The translations under genes and the position numbers were made by a program. 64,000 bases of DNA, taken from assembly GCA_038237475.1 (NCBI GenBank), contig JBBRYS010000004.1:310001-374000 (forward strand), in the 5' to 3' direction. Below, piece by piece: positions 35,555 through 44,903 of the stretch (its first letter is position 1; each line of letters opens with the position of its first letter). The notes beneath the pieces were generated by a model that worked only from the letters and a program-made list of their open reading frames with translations, did no database searches and was not told the DNA's origin. This DNA comes from JAOAPY01 sp038237475. Lineage in GTDB: Bacteria; Acidobacteriota; Blastocatellia; Pyrinomonadales; Pyrinomonadaceae.

Positions 35555-37330
35555 CTACTTCCCCGTTTCTTCCCTGATAGTCAGGTAGCGATCGATCGCC
35601 GGCGCAGTAATCGTTTCGACATTGCCACTCGGCCAGTGGACCTCGACACTGCGCACGCCTGACGCGGCTCCGACGCCGGCGATTATTCTCGGATCGTTGG
35701 CCGATAGATAGCTGCCGCTGCTGGACACGTCAAATATTTGCTTGCGTCCGCCGGAGTCTGTAACGATCACCCGCGCACCGAGGCCACCGCGATTGGATTT
35801 GCTGCCAATCAATGAGAGACCTAACCAATGATTTTTCGTGCCGTCGTTTCGCAGGACCAGGGGCGTATTGTTAAGCACACCCAGCACCGCATCGATCTGA
35901 CCATCATTGTTCAGATCTCCAAACGCAGCGCCCCTGGCCACAATCGGAATCTTGAAGGCGGAACCCGCTGTTGCCGAAACATCAACAAAGCCTTTGCCGG
36001 TGTTCCGCATCAGTAAGGGAGTTTGCTTGTACTTCAGATAACCAGTCGAGAGTTCAATCGTGTCGAGCACGTGACTCTGAGCCACGAAGACGTCGCGCCA
36101 GCCATCATTGTCGGCGTCCATAAAACGAATGCCCCAGCCTGAGTGCGGCAGAGTAATCTGGCCCACGCCGGATGCCTTGGTTACATAACTGAAACTTAGA
36201 TCCCCGTTATTACGATAAAGCGGATACGTCTGATACGAGAGAGTTGTCTCTACTACATCCGGGTAACCATCGTTATCGTAATCGCCCGTATCGACTCCCA
36301 TGCCGGCAAACGTCTTGCCGTCCTCATCGTAACCAGCGCCGGCCATTACCGCGATATCTTCAAAGGTGCCATCACCCCGGTTGTGATAGAGCGACTGGCG
36401 CACGCTATCATTCGCGACAAACACATCGGGCCAACCATCGTTATCGAAATCAGCAAAGGCCAGGCCCAAGCCTTTGCCGCTCGCATCGGCGATACCGCTC
36501 TTCACGCTTACATCTACAAATGAGCCATCCGGCAATTGCCTGAAAAGCAGGTTGGCTACACCTTTGAAATTATCCGGATGACAATAGGCTCGCGTGCCAC
36601 GGCTGTCCCCGCAGAGGATGCCGCCCTTTTCAAAATCCCAATCAAGATAGCGAACGACAAAGAGGTCAAGCCGTCCATCGCAATCGTAATCAAACCAGCC
36701 GGCGCTCGTGGACCAACCTCCGGCAGCCACGCCGAGCTTCCTGGCCATTTCAGTAAAGGTGCCGTCGCCATTGTTGTGATACAGCTGATTGGCGCCATAA
36801 CCGGTGACATAAAGATCGACGAAGCCGTCGTTGTCATAGTCGGCGGCAGCCACACCTAAACTAAAGCCTTCCCCTTTCGAGCCGGCGCGCTCAGTCACGT
36901 CTTCGAAGCTGCCATCGCTCTTCTGGTGATAGAGGCGGTTCCAGAATTGCGATTCGTGTTTGTCGGGCATCGAACCGGCAGGCATGGGATCTTTCAGGAG
37001 CGCGCCATTTGTAAAAAAGATGTCCAGGCGACCGTCATTATCGAAATCAAAAAGGGCCACACCGCCGCCCATTGTTTCCAGCAGATACTTTAGCGTCGTG
37101 GGCGAGCCGTTGTGTTTGAAATTAATCTTCGCCGTCGCTGTGATGTCCGTAAAGGTGACGGGCGACTGCCCCTGAGGGCCTGGTGGGGGAGGATTTTTTA
37201 GCAGTTCGGGAACGCTGTACGAACGTCCGCTGCGCGGAGTTGGCGAAGGCGAGGGCTGTTGAGCGCCTGCAGCGGCAGCAGTCAGTATTGCCAGCGCGAT
37301 GGCTATGAAAAACATGCTCACTAATTTCAT
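35555..37330 (-). CDS. CRTAC1-type secreted VCBS/FG-GAP repeat protein with ASPIC/UnbV domain (2)
   Basis: The 591-residue protein has a signal peptide (MKLVSMFFIAIALAILTAAA) and a Ser/Pro-rich start (PSPSPTPRSG). FG-GAP/VCBS blades with acidic Ca-loops follow (FDFDNDGRLDIFFTN; AADYDNDGFVDLYVTG; FADFDNDGWPDVFVAN; GDLNNDGQIDAVLG). The C-terminal ASPIC/UnbV domain contains VSSSGSYLSANDPRIIAGVG. Same architecture as the neighbouring protein, 217 nt apart, pointing to tandem duplication. The gap between them (35338-35554) has ACTAA (35402) and TTTAGT (35502) half-sites resembling the 32.1-kb palindrome, but no full copy. Function is unproven. Confidence 0.87.
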   Translation of the reverse strand: MKLVSMFFIAIALAILTAAAAGAQQPSPSPTPRSGRSYSVPELLKNPPPPGPQGQSPVTFTDITATAKINFKHNGSPTTLKYLLETMGGGVALFDFDNDGRLDIFFTNGALLKDPMPAGSMPDKHESQFWNRLYHQKSDGSFEDVTERAGSKGEGFSLGVAAADYDNDGFVDLYVTGYGANQLYHNNGDGTFTEMARKLGVAAGGWSTSAGWFDYDCDGRLDLFVVRYLDWDFEKGGILCGDSRGTRAYCHPDNFKGVANLLFRQLPDGSFVDVSVKSGIADASGKGLGLAFADFDNDGWPDVFVANDSVRQSLYHNRGDGTFEDIAVMAGAGYDEDGKTFAGMGVDTGDYDNDGYPDVVETTLSYQTYPLYRNNGDLSFSYVTKASGVGQITLPHSGWGIRFMDADNDGWRDVFVAQSHVLDTIELSTGYLKYKQTPLLMRNTGKGFVDVSATAGSAFKIPIVARGAAFGDLNNDGQIDAVLGVLNNTPLVLRNDGTKNHWLGLSLIGSKSNRGGLGARVIVTDSGGRKQIFDVSSSGSYLSANDPRIIAGVGAASGVRSVEVHWPSGNVETITAPAIDRYLTIREETGK

Positions 37331-37515
37331 TGCGTCAATTCTTTTACGATGCCTTCCTTTCAGTTCCTACTGCACTTTCTTTTTCGCCTCATCAAACAAC
37401 TGATTATTCTTCTCGTAAGACATTTCCGAGTTTGACGTCGAAGTCGGTGGATACTGATGGCTCTGGTAAACGGGATAAGCTTCAGTGCGCAAGTGCGGGT
37501 TACAGTATCAAACGA

Positions 37516-38034
37516 CTAAGGCGCCGCGATCGTGACGTAATTGCGACCGGCGTAGAGTCTGATGCCGCCGGCAACTGCCGTTATCTGCAAGGGCCGCGGC
37601 CGTTTCATTTCTTTGTCCGTTTGCGTCGGACCGGAAAACAACTCTTTGCCGCTGAGATCCAACACTGAGAACTTGTCGCCGACAAATCCAAATCCATAAG
37701 CGCCAACCCCGAGTTCAAAATTTCCAATCCGCACCCGAGAGTCACTGATTAAGAAGCCCTGATATTTTTCGCGCACATCTGCAGCATAACCCGCCGTATC
37801 AACTAAGCCGGCAATGACGAAACGGTTACTGCCAAACCGCGCCGCCGCAGAATTGCGCATCTGTGTCGGCGCGCTCAATCCCTGGAAGTAGAATGCGCTC
37901 GGGACAATTCGCGCTAACTCAGTTCCTTCGAGTACGGTGCCCGTGGTCTGCGCTGCTGCAACGACGGCTGTTGCGGCAGAAAAAGAAACCGCAGCCACTA
38001 CTGTGAGCAAGGTCCTAAACAGCTTTCTCATCAT
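37516..38034 (-). CDS. Small secreted protein of unknown function
   Basis: A 172-residue protein with a clear signal peptide (LLTVVAAVSFSAATAVVAAAQ). The mature part is beta-rich (RFGSNRFVIAGLVDTAGYAADV; NFELGVGAYGFGFVGDKFSV) with no cysteines or catalytic motifs visible. No family recognised. It lies 55 nt downstream of the esterase gene in the same direction and may be co-transcribed with it. It could be a periplasmic or outer-membrane-associated lipocalin-like or sensor protein, but nothing supports a specific role. Confidence 0.7.
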   Translation of the reverse strand: MMRKLFRTLLTVVAAVSFSAATAVVAAAQTTGTVLEGTELARIVPSAFYFQGLSAPTQMRNSAAARFGSNRFVIAGLVDTAGYAADVREKYQGFLISDSRVRIGNFELGVGAYGFGFVGDKFSVLDLSGKELFSGPTQTDKEMKRPRPLQITAVAGGIRLYAGRNYVTIAAP

Positions 38035-38088
38035 AGATCTCCTCGAAAAGTGAAAGGCCCGGAGACGGGATCTGCTCCTGCACTTAAC

Positions 38089-38970
38089 TTATTTCTCCGG
38101 CGGGAAAAGGAATTCCAAAATCTGTCCGGTGCGAGCCGCCCACGCGCGTTCGTTATGCTCTGCGCCTTCAGCTTCAAAATACTTCAAGTCTTTCCCTGAC
38201 TGCCAACCCCTTTTCATAAGCGCATCCCTTAACAGCCGGGCGCCCGCAACAGTCTCTTGCGCCCGCTGCGGAGATTCACCTTCCTTCGTGCCTAGATCGA
38301 GCCAGATGCGAACCTTCGGCTTTCGCGATAGAGCCTCGACGTAACGAACAATGTGGTGGTCGGCAAACCAGACTGAAGGAGACACCACCGCCAGACGCCC
38401 GAATACCTTACTGTATTTCAATCCCAGATACAGTGAGACGAGCCCACCCAACGACGACCCCCCTAACCCTGTATGCGCCGCGTCTCGTCTGGTTCGATAC
38501 TCTTTATCGATAAAGGGTTTCAACTCCTCTACGAGCATGCGCCCGTAGAGATCAGCGCCGCCGCCCATTTTGTAGGTGGCGTCAACTGCCGGAGTGTACT
38601 CGTTAATGCGATCCTTGCCGGCGTTGTAAACTCCCACGATGATCAATGGCTCTACTTTGCCGGCAGCGATCAGCGCTTGTGCCGTTTCATCAACGCGCCA
38701 CTCCTGACCAGGGATGTATGAGGTGGCGCCGTCAAACAGGTTCTGCCCGTCGTGCATGTAAAACACGGGATAGCGCTGCGATTTATTCTGCGCGTATGCT
38801 GGCGGTAAGTAGACAATAACGTGGCGCTCATTATTCAGAATTTTTGAGTGGAAGTTCTGATGCAGTCGAATAGTACCGGTCAGGGTAGGCGCCGGTTGCG
38901 CGCTCGCCGCGGTGATGGAGAACAGGCAGGCGATTGCAAGCAATACTGTGCGACTGGTTCCCTTCTTCAT
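38089..38970 (-). CDS. Secreted putative esterase (alpha/beta hydrolase, esterase D/Fes-like)
   Basis: The ATG at 38970 is preferred because it opens a signal peptide (MKKGTSRTVLLAIACLFSI); an in-frame start at 39015 adds a non-signal-like tail. The 293-residue product has YPVFYMHDGQNLFDG, the nucleophile elbow GGSSLGG and a late catalytic His in GAEHNERAW. This matches the putative-esterase family (PF00756), which includes feruloyl/acetyl xylan esterases, enterochelin esterases and YbbA-like enzymes. Substrate is not determinable. The carbohydrate context suggests deacylation of sugars but does not prove it. Confidence 0.85.
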   Translation of the reverse strand: MKKGTSRTVLLAIACLFSITAASAQPAPTLTGTIRLHQNFHSKILNNERHVIVYLPPAYAQNKSQRYPVFYMHDGQNLFDGATSYIPGQEWRVDETAQALIAAGKVEPLIIVGVYNAGKDRINEYTPAVDATYKMGGGADLYGRMLVEELKPFIDKEYRTRRDAAHTGLGGSSLGGLVSLYLGLKYSKVFGRLAVVSPSVWFADHHIVRYVEALSRKPKVRIWLDLGTKEGESPQRAQETVAGARLLRDALMKRGWQSGKDLKYFEAEGAEHNERAWAARTGQILEFLFPPEK

Positions 38971-39162
38971 GGGCCCACAATAATCGTTGAGGGCCGCCTC
39001 GCGCAAACACGCCACGAACCCGCGCCAAGTAGGGCACGCGCAGCTCCAGGCGCCCGGAATTCAACTTCAGCTCACAACGCTCGCTTGCCCGGAGCTAGTC
39101 CTGAATTCCAGGCGCCCTATCACCTTATGTTGTCCGCAAAATGCACTCGCGGGTGAGCATCA

Positions 39163-39597
39163 TCAGCGAACCGCTACTTCTATCCGTTCCGGCTTCGTAT
39201 GACGTGCAAGCTCATGCGCGCGTGCGGCCTGCTGCTCACCTTTCCCTGGGAATAATTGGCGACCACTGTCAACGGTCATCCAAATTTGCGACAGAAAATA
39301 CTGATCGCCGTACTTATTGAAGACCAGACGCTGCCCACCCTTGAAATCACGAGCGCCGATCGCCAGCGGAGCATTCACGAGCGCGACTGACTCGCCGTCT
39401 GCCCTGCGAATCACCATCGCATTACCCACCGTGCGCTTGATGCTATAGGCTCCTGCCTTTAGTGTCGTTTTACCCGCGGTAAAATCGAAAGGGACGTGAA
39501 CCTCTACTTTTCCTGGTGTCTGCGCCTGTACGCTCGCAATTGCCAGCACAAAGAAGAGGCCCAGGACCGCTGAATATTTTAAAAACTGAATTCTCAT
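39163..39597 (-). CDS. Small secreted protein of unknown function
   Basis: A 144-residue protein with a signal peptide (AVLGLFFVLAIASVQAQ). The beta-rich mature region contains VEVHVPFDFTAGKTTLKAGA and a QRLVFNKYGDQYFLSQIW stretch. Proteins of this kind are very common and multicopy in Acidobacteria, from memory and without a search. The end is charged and helical (QAARAHELARHTKPERIEV). No function known. It is divergent from the ECF sigma factor gene, with 146 nt between them that must contain both promoters. Confidence 0.72.
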   Translation of the reverse strand: MRIQFLKYSAVLGLFFVLAIASVQAQTPGKVEVHVPFDFTAGKTTLKAGAYSIKRTVGNAMVIRRADGESVALVNAPLAIGARDFKGGQRLVFNKYGDQYFLSQIWMTVDSGRQLFPGKGEQQAARAHELARHTKPERIEVAVR

Positions 39598-39743
39598 AAT
39601 CTCCTCCTACGATCTCATTTCAGGCCAGCTCCATTGCCGCCTTCAGGTACTGACGCGACGTCCCGATGAAAAAGGGGTCACGTGGAAAAGAAAAGAGTGA
39701 GAATTAACGCAGGCCTACTCTTAGTTGAACGGAAGTTGATTTT

Positions 39744-40364
39744 TTGACGTACAAGAACACGATGCCGGCAATACTGACTGCGACCGCACCAATGCCTCCC
39801 AACGTTACCCAGCTACTGATCGGCTGGGCCAACGGCGATCGGGATGCTTTGGACCACCTGGTCCCTCTTGTCTATGACGAGTTGAGGCGCCAGGCGCGAC
39901 GGTATTTGAGACGAGAACAGGTTGGCCACACCCTGCAAACCACGGCCTTGATTCACGAGGCCTACCTGCGGCTGATCGATCAAAACAACGTCCAGTGGCA
40001 AAACCGGGCCCACTTCTTCGGCATCTCTGCCCAGTTGATGCGACGGATACTTGTCGACCATGCGCGGGGAAAACATCGCGAGAAGCGTGGAGGATCGGCT
40101 GTCAGAGTTTCGCTTGTCGACGCCACTGCGGTGTCGAAAGGACAGGACCTCAATGTAGTCGCTTTAGATGAAGCATTAGAGCGGCTCTCACAGATCGACG
40201 AGCAGCAGGCGAAAATCGTAGAGCTCCGATTTTTCAGCGGCTTAACCGTCGAAGAGACAGCCGAAGTGTTGGGCATCTCAACCGCAACCGTGAAACGCGA
40301 TTGGCGAATGGCCAAAGCCTGGCTCCATCGCGAGCTCAGCGGCACAGTGAAAGAGAATGAGTAA
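39744..40364 (+). CDS. ECF sigma factor, kinase-associated type (PF07638-like)
   Basis: The 206-residue protein carries sigma region 2 (about 30-110) and region 4 (about 140-200; ELRFFSGLTVEETAEVLGIS and an HTH). In region 2.2, where most ECF factors have acidic DAED, it reads QTTA (residues 65-68, just after His62-Thr63). The start is uncertain: the TTG at 39744 has ACGGAAG upstream, and ATGs at 39762 or 39792 are alternatives. The stop overlaps the kinase start by 8 nt, so the two are co-translated. Family knowledge: such kinase-linked ECF factors can require threonine phosphorylation in region 2.2 to bind core RNA polymerase, as in the Vibrio EcfP/PknT pair. Application here is inference. 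Confidence 0.9.
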   Translation: MTYKNTMPAILTATAPMPPNVTQLLIGWANGDRDALDHLVPLVYDELRRQARRYLRREQVGHTLQTTALIHEAYLRLIDQNNVQWQNRAHFFGISAQLMRRILVDHARGKHREKRGGSAVRVSLVDATAVSKGQDLNVVALDEALERLSQIDEQQAKIVELRFFSGLTVEETAEVLGISTATVKRDWRMAKAWLHRELSGTVKENE

Positions 40365-43300
40365 AGTCAGTTTTCGACAATGGCAGCAAGCCAAGGAAAT
40401 ATTTGAGGGGGCTCTTGAGCGCTCGGACGTTGAACGCACTGCCTTTCTTGATGAAGCGTGTGGGCCAGACCGCGCCCTGCGTCAGGAAGTTGAATCTCTC
40501 CTTCGTTCGTACTTTGCCGCCGGCAGTTTTATGGAGTCACCGGCGATCGCACCGGTCGCGGAATCATTCGCCGGAAAACAAACGCAATTGGAGCCCGGTC
40601 AAAGAATCAAACACTATGAAGTGATCGGGCCTATCGGCGCAGGGGGTATGGGTGAAGTATACCTGGCCCGCGATATCACGCTGGGCCGGCGCGTGGCCCT
40701 CAAGCTGCTGCCCGAATACGTCGGCAAAGATCCCGAGCGGCTGCGGCGTTTCAAACATGAAGCGCGCCTGGCCTCGACCCTGAGCCATCCCAATGTTTGC
40801 GTCATACACGAGATTGGTGAAACAGACGAAGGTCAGGCCTTCATCACCATGGAATACATCGAAGGGGTGACTCTTCGGGAACATCTCAACAACCAACCGC
40901 TGGATATAAGCCAGGCGCTGGATCTGGCAGTTCAGATCGCCGAGGCTCTAAACGCCGCCCATGAAGCGGGCATTGTTCATCGCGACATCAAGCCGGAGAA
41001 CATAATGATTCGGCGGGATGGCTATGTGAAGGTGCTGGATTTCGGCCTCGCAAAATTAGCGGACTTGCCACAGCCCGGTGAGAATCGCACCAGCTCGACT
41101 TTGTTGCTGCATTCGAGTCCCGGCACGGTGATGGGGACTGCGGCTTACATGTCGCCGGAACAGGCACGCGGAGTTGCCGTGGACAAGCGCACCGATGTTT
41201 GGAGCCTCGGCGTGGTCCTGTTTGAAATGATGAGCGGCCGCGCGCCATTCATAGGCGAAACACCCACCGATGTCGTGGTAGCAATTGTCGATCGTGAGGC
41301 GCCTATACTCTCAGAGCTTGCGTTGGACACACCGGCTGAGCTCGATCGCATCGTGAGAAAGGCGTTGAGGAAAAGCCCGGACGAACGCTATCAACTCGTT
41401 AAGGAGATGGCGATCGATTTGCGCAGCTTGCAGCGTGACATCGATATAGATCGGTCCTTCGCTCCAGCGGCAGGCGCTGAGGGGCGGACCGCTGTGGTCG
41501 CCCGTGTGTCATCGGAAAGAGAACGCTCGTTGGCGGCACAAGACCTGGCTGCGTCCAGGGTTACAACGAAGCACGGTCCTTTCGATGCCAGAGGCTGGCT
41601 GGTTCGTTTCGGATTGATTGCGTTGGCAACCGTGATCATCGCCGCCGCTTCGGTTGGGTTCTATAAACTTTACCTGCCTCCTGATGCCAACCTGCCGCCG
41701 TCGGCTGTTCGCTTTCAGCAACTCAGAGTAACCAAGCTGACAACGAATGGTAGCGCCCTGTTCGCCTCGATCTCACCGGATGGCAAGTACGCTGGGTATA
41801 TCAAGAGCGAGAACGGAAAAGAAAGTTTGTGGGTGCGACAAGTCGGCAACGCCGGTAGTCTTGAGATTGTCCCGCCGAATGACGGGCATTTCCAGGGCCT
41901 GGCTTTCTCGCCCGACGGCAGCTTCATTTTTTATGGGTATGTCGCCGCCGATAGCAGCCCCGGTGAGATTTACAAAATTCCCGTGCTCGGAGTTGGTGCC
42001 ACGGCAATCAAACAGGACCCTGATGAGGCGCCGCACAGTCTTTCTCACGACGGAAAGCACATAGCCTTCGTAACCTATGATCGTGTGCAGCAGAGGGACA
42101 CCCTGAAGGTCGCCAATGCGGATGGTAGTCAGGAAGAGACAATCGCCAGTCGCAACTGGCCGGCCCGGCTTGCCTGGAACTGGGCCACGCTCCCCGCCTG
42201 GACCAAAGACGATCAGCGCATCGATTTGCCGCTAGTCAGTTCCGACCCAACCGGATTCCTCGTCAGTATCCTCGATGTGCGATTGTCCGATCGCTCGCCA
42301 CGCACCATTCCGCTTTCGTCACAAAGATTTGAGCAACCCAACCAGGTAAACCTGCTCTCGGATGCCAGCGGCGTAATCATGTCGGGCAAGGCACAGGGAG
42401 CATCGTTTGAACAGATTTGGTATCTCGGTCTGGATGGAAGTGCTCGCACCCTCACCAATGATCTCAGTGACTATCAGGCTGCAGTATTAACCTCGGACTC
42501 TGCTTCATTCGTCGCCATCCAGACGCAACGATTGCTGAATATTTGGATCGCTCCCCAGGGCGACGCTGGTCACGCCAGCCAAATTACCTCCGGCCTGGGG
42601 CGCTACTTCGATCTCAGCTGGGCTCCGGACGGAAAGATCGTCTACGCCTCGGATGCCAGCGGCAGTGCCGACATTTACGAACTGAGAACGAACGGCGCCG
42701 GGGGCCGGCAACTTACCTCCGGCATGAAACGAAACTATGCGCCGGTAGTCTCACCCGATAACCATTACATCGCCTTTCATTCGAACCGTTCCGGTACTTT
42801 CCAGATCTGGCGCATGGATCGCGATGGCAGTAATCCCCTGCAACTCACTTACGAAACCACTGAGTGTAACTGGCCGCAGTTTACGCCCGACGGAAAATTC
42901 GTTATCTACGAACACTTTCAACCAGGGCGGCCCGGCTCGATCTGGAAAGTGCCGATTGCAGGCGGCCAGCCGGAATCCATACTTGAAGGCGCAGCCATCC
43001 GTCCGATCATTTCTCCTGATGGGGAATGGCTTGCTTACTGGCAAAACGATAATAAGCCTGATTCGAAATGGGAACTGGCAATATCAGCTCTTGATGGCTC
43101 GAAGACGATAAGGAAATTTGCGGTTGCCCCCACAGTGAAAGTGCAATTCGACACCATCCTGCACTGGAGTCCCGATAGCCGCAATCTAACTTTCATCTCG
43201 CACAACGGCGGCATTGACAATGTCTGGGCGCAGCCAATCGCAGGCGGACCAGCACGGCAACTCACCGCATTCAGTGATAGCGAAATTTCTTCGTTCGATT

Positions 43301-43383
43301 GGTCGCGGGATGGCAGTCTCGCTACTGCCCGTGGTGTTGTCACCAGGGACGTCGTCCTCATCACCGACGCCGCAGCTCGCTGA
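40357..43383 (+). CDS. Transmembrane Ser/Thr protein kinase (PknB-like) with TolB/WD40-type beta-propeller
   Basis: A 1008-residue protein. An N-terminal helical region (1-80) precedes the kinase domain (about 87-360) with GAGGMGEVY (94-102), catalytic Lys116, HRDIKPEN (208-215), DFG (228-230) and APE-type SPEQA. One transmembrane helix spans about 414-436, followed by a periplasmic beta-propeller of TolB/WD40-like repeats (ISPDGKYAGYI, FSPDGSFIFYG, WAPDGKIVYASDASGSADIY, VSPDNHYIAFHSNRSGTFQI). The topology suggests the propeller senses an extracytoplasmic signal and the cytoplasmic kinase responds. The 8-nt overlap with the sigma-factor gene makes that sigma factor the leading candidate substrate (inference). 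Confidence 0.94.
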   Translation: MSKVSFRQWQQAKEIFEGALERSDVERTAFLDEACGPDRALRQEVESLLRSYFAAGSFMESPAIAPVAESFAGKQTQLEPGQRIKHYEVIGPIGAGGMGEVYLARDITLGRRVALKLLPEYVGKDPERLRRFKHEARLASTLSHPNVCVIHEIGETDEGQAFITMEYIEGVTLREHLNNQPLDISQALDLAVQIAEALNAAHEAGIVHRDIKPENIMIRRDGYVKVLDFGLAKLADLPQPGENRTSSTLLLHSSPGTVMGTAAYMSPEQARGVAVDKRTDVWSLGVVLFEMMSGRAPFIGETPTDVVVAIVDREAPILSELALDTPAELDRIVRKALRKSPDERYQLVKEMAIDLRSLQRDIDIDRSFAPAAGAEGRTAVVARVSSERERSLAAQDLAASRVTTKHGPFDARGWLVRFGLIALATVIIAAASVGFYKLYLPPDANLPPSAVRFQQLRVTKLTTNGSALFASISPDGKYAGYIKSENGKESLWVRQVGNAGSLEIVPPNDGHFQGLAFSPDGSFIFYGYVAADSSPGEIYKIPVLGVGATAIKQDPDEAPHSLSHDGKHIAFVTYDRVQQRDTLKVANADGSQEETIASRNWPARLAWNWATLPAWTKDDQRIDLPLVSSDPTGFLVSILDVRLSDRSPRTIPLSSQRFEQPNQVNLLSDASGVIMSGKAQGASFEQIWYLGLDGSARTLTNDLSDYQAAVLTSDSASFVAIQTQRLLNIWIAPQGDAGHASQITSGLGRYFDLSWAPDGKIVYASDASGSADIYELRTNGAGGRQLTSGMKRNYAPVVSPDNHYIAFHSNRSGTFQIWRMDRDGSNPLQLTYETTECNWPQFTPDGKFVIYEHFQPGRPGSIWKVPIAGGQPESILEGAAIRPIISPDGEWLAYWQNDNKPDSKWELAISALDGSKTIRKFAVAPTVKVQFDTILHWSPDSRNLTFISHNGGIDNVWAQPIAGGPARQLTAFSDSEISSFDWSRDGSLATARGVVTRDVVLITDAAAR

Positions 43384-43415
43384 TCTTTCCGAGCGGCAGC
43401 GCGCGAGGTCATCTT

Positions 43416-44324
43416 CTACAAGCGCGCAATTGCCTGCAAATGTTTTCTGTGTCCGAGTATGAAGGACACAAAGGCGCGCTTGGGAGACGGTTGGAATCGT
43501 GCCAGGGAGACCATCGCTACCGACCGTCGCAGGCGATGACCGTCAAATCGCAGCTTCGCCAAAGATCCTGCCGCAACCTCGTCGCGTACCGCCCAGGAAG
43601 GTAACAGCGAAATGCCGAGGCCATGCTGCACCATCAACTTGATAAAGTAAGTGTCGTTGGACTCAAGCGCCAGCATCGGACTGATGTGAACCTTCTTAAA
43701 GAAGAGCTCCGTAGCCCTGCGAATGGACGCGCCTCGTTCAAACAGTATGAGTCGCTCGCGTTCTATCTCACTGGCCTTCACATGTTCTTTCTTCGCCAGT
43801 CGATGAGACTGTCCGACAACCAACACCAGTTCGTCTTCGAATAGCTCGGTCACTCGCAGCGCCGGTGAATAGACCGGCATCGAAGCAAACCCCACGTCGG
43901 CAGCGCCATTCAAAATGTCTGTCACGGTCTGGTCAGTACTGGAGGTGGTGCGAAACGACAATTCGATCCCGGGATGCTGTCGCATGAACTGCTCAAACAA
44001 ATCTGAGAACAGATGCACGAAGGCCTGGGTTGCGGCGGCGGCCCGGACCTGACCCACTGGTTCACCATCATGCCCCGACAACCGCTCTCGCAGCGCCTGG
44101 CTTTCATCGAGAATTCGTTCCACATGCTCGAGCGCAAGCTTCCCTTTCTGCGACAATTTTACGCCCCGCTTGGAACGCAGAAACAGTGGCTCGCCCAGAT
44201 CCTGCTCGAGGGCTTTGATCTGATGACTGACCGCAGACTGCGTGAGGTTCAATCGCTCCGCCGCCCTGGTAAAATTCAGCGTCTCTGCTACAACGCGAAA
44301 AGTCTTGAGTTGGCCCAATTCCAT
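43416..44324 (-). CDS. LysR-family transcriptional regulator
   Basis: A 302-residue protein. The N-terminal winged HTH is at residues 1-60 (LNFTRAAERLNLTQSAVSHQ; IKALEQDLGEPLFLRSKRG). The LysR substrate-binding domain covers about 90-295 (VGFASMPVYSPALRVTELFE). Length is typical. Target and effector are unknown. It converges on the kinase gene with 32 nt between them and is divergent from a small gene at 44513. A palindrome CATT-N5-AATG (44370-44382) lies 46 nt upstream of its start and could be its own operator. Confidence 0.94.
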   Translation of the reverse strand: MELGQLKTFRVVAETLNFTRAAERLNLTQSAVSHQIKALEQDLGEPLFLRSKRGVKLSQKGKLALEHVERILDESQALRERLSGHDGEPVGQVRAAAATQAFVHLFSDLFEQFMRQHPGIELSFRTTSSTDQTVTDILNGAADVGFASMPVYSPALRVTELFEDELVLVVGQSHRLAKKEHVKASEIERERLILFERGASIRRATELFFKKVHISPMLALESNDTYFIKLMVQHGLGISLLPSWAVRDEVAAGSLAKLRFDGHRLRRSVAMVSLARFQPSPKRAFVSFILGHRKHLQAIARL

Positions 44325-44369
44325 TACGACTCCTTCCCTAACCTGACATGACCAAAATTAATCACCTGC

Positions 44370-44382
44370 ATTATAAGAATGA
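44370..44382. promoter_or_regulatory. Candidate LysR-type operator (CATT-ATAAG-AATG)
   Basis: A 13-nt interrupted palindrome lies in the 188-nt divergent region between the LysR gene and the small gene at 44513. It contains a T-N11-A pattern. Position and shape fit a LysR box, but T-N11-A is weakly specific, so this is a suggestion only. Confidence 0.35.
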
Positions 44383-44512
44383 GTTAGCGTTGAGGACAGC
44401 TCCTGCCTACAATCAGGCGTCTAACCCAGGACGGCAAAGAGCGGTCGGGAGAAAGAAATCGCTGAATTTACTCAGCCGATAACAGAAAAGCCGCGTTAGC
44501 CAGGGGGATATT

Positions 44513-44824
44513 ATGCCGATACCATTTAAACTTGAGTACGTTATTGACAAGCTGGTCGCGGACGATCAGCGTGAGAAACAGACTATCAAAAAGCTAACCG
44601 GGATCAACCTGCGCGCCAATGATGCCGCGGCCGTTTGGCCTCGCATCCTGGAACACAAGTGGTTTATCAGCGAGAGACTTGGCCGCGATACGGGGCTAAA
44701 AGTAGCGGCGATTGACTATTTTGAAAATGTTTATCGAGTTCCAGCGACGTGGCAAAGGAAGGATTTGCTGCCGCCGCGCCTTCGCATGTTCTCGCCGCTA
44801 ATGAAATCCACTAACGCGTTCTAG
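44513..44824 (+). CDS. Small conserved protein, resembles C-terminal segment of DUF4032 proteins
   Basis: A 103-residue cytoplasmic-looking protein, rich in charged helices. AGGGGG lies 6 nt before the ATG. The stretch ILEHKWFISERLGRDTGLKV followed by AIDYFENVY resembles the conserved C-terminal segment of DUF4032-type proteins (E-H-K/R-W-x-x-S-E-x-x-G-R-D), remembered and not searched. No catalytic residues recognised. It is followed by a good terminator and is therefore a single-gene unit. It may be regulated by the divergent LysR gene product. Confidence 0.7.
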   Translation: MPIPFKLEYVIDKLVADDQREKQTIKKLTGINLRANDAAAVWPRILEHKWFISERLGRDTGLKVAAIDYFENVYRVPATWQRKDLLPPRLRMFSPLMKSTNAF

Positions 44825-44903
44825 AAACCCAGTTCACGATTTGAAGATTCCAAAATCCTGGCCTGGACAACGTTCTTGGCGCCGCCCGTTCACTTTGACC
44901 ACG

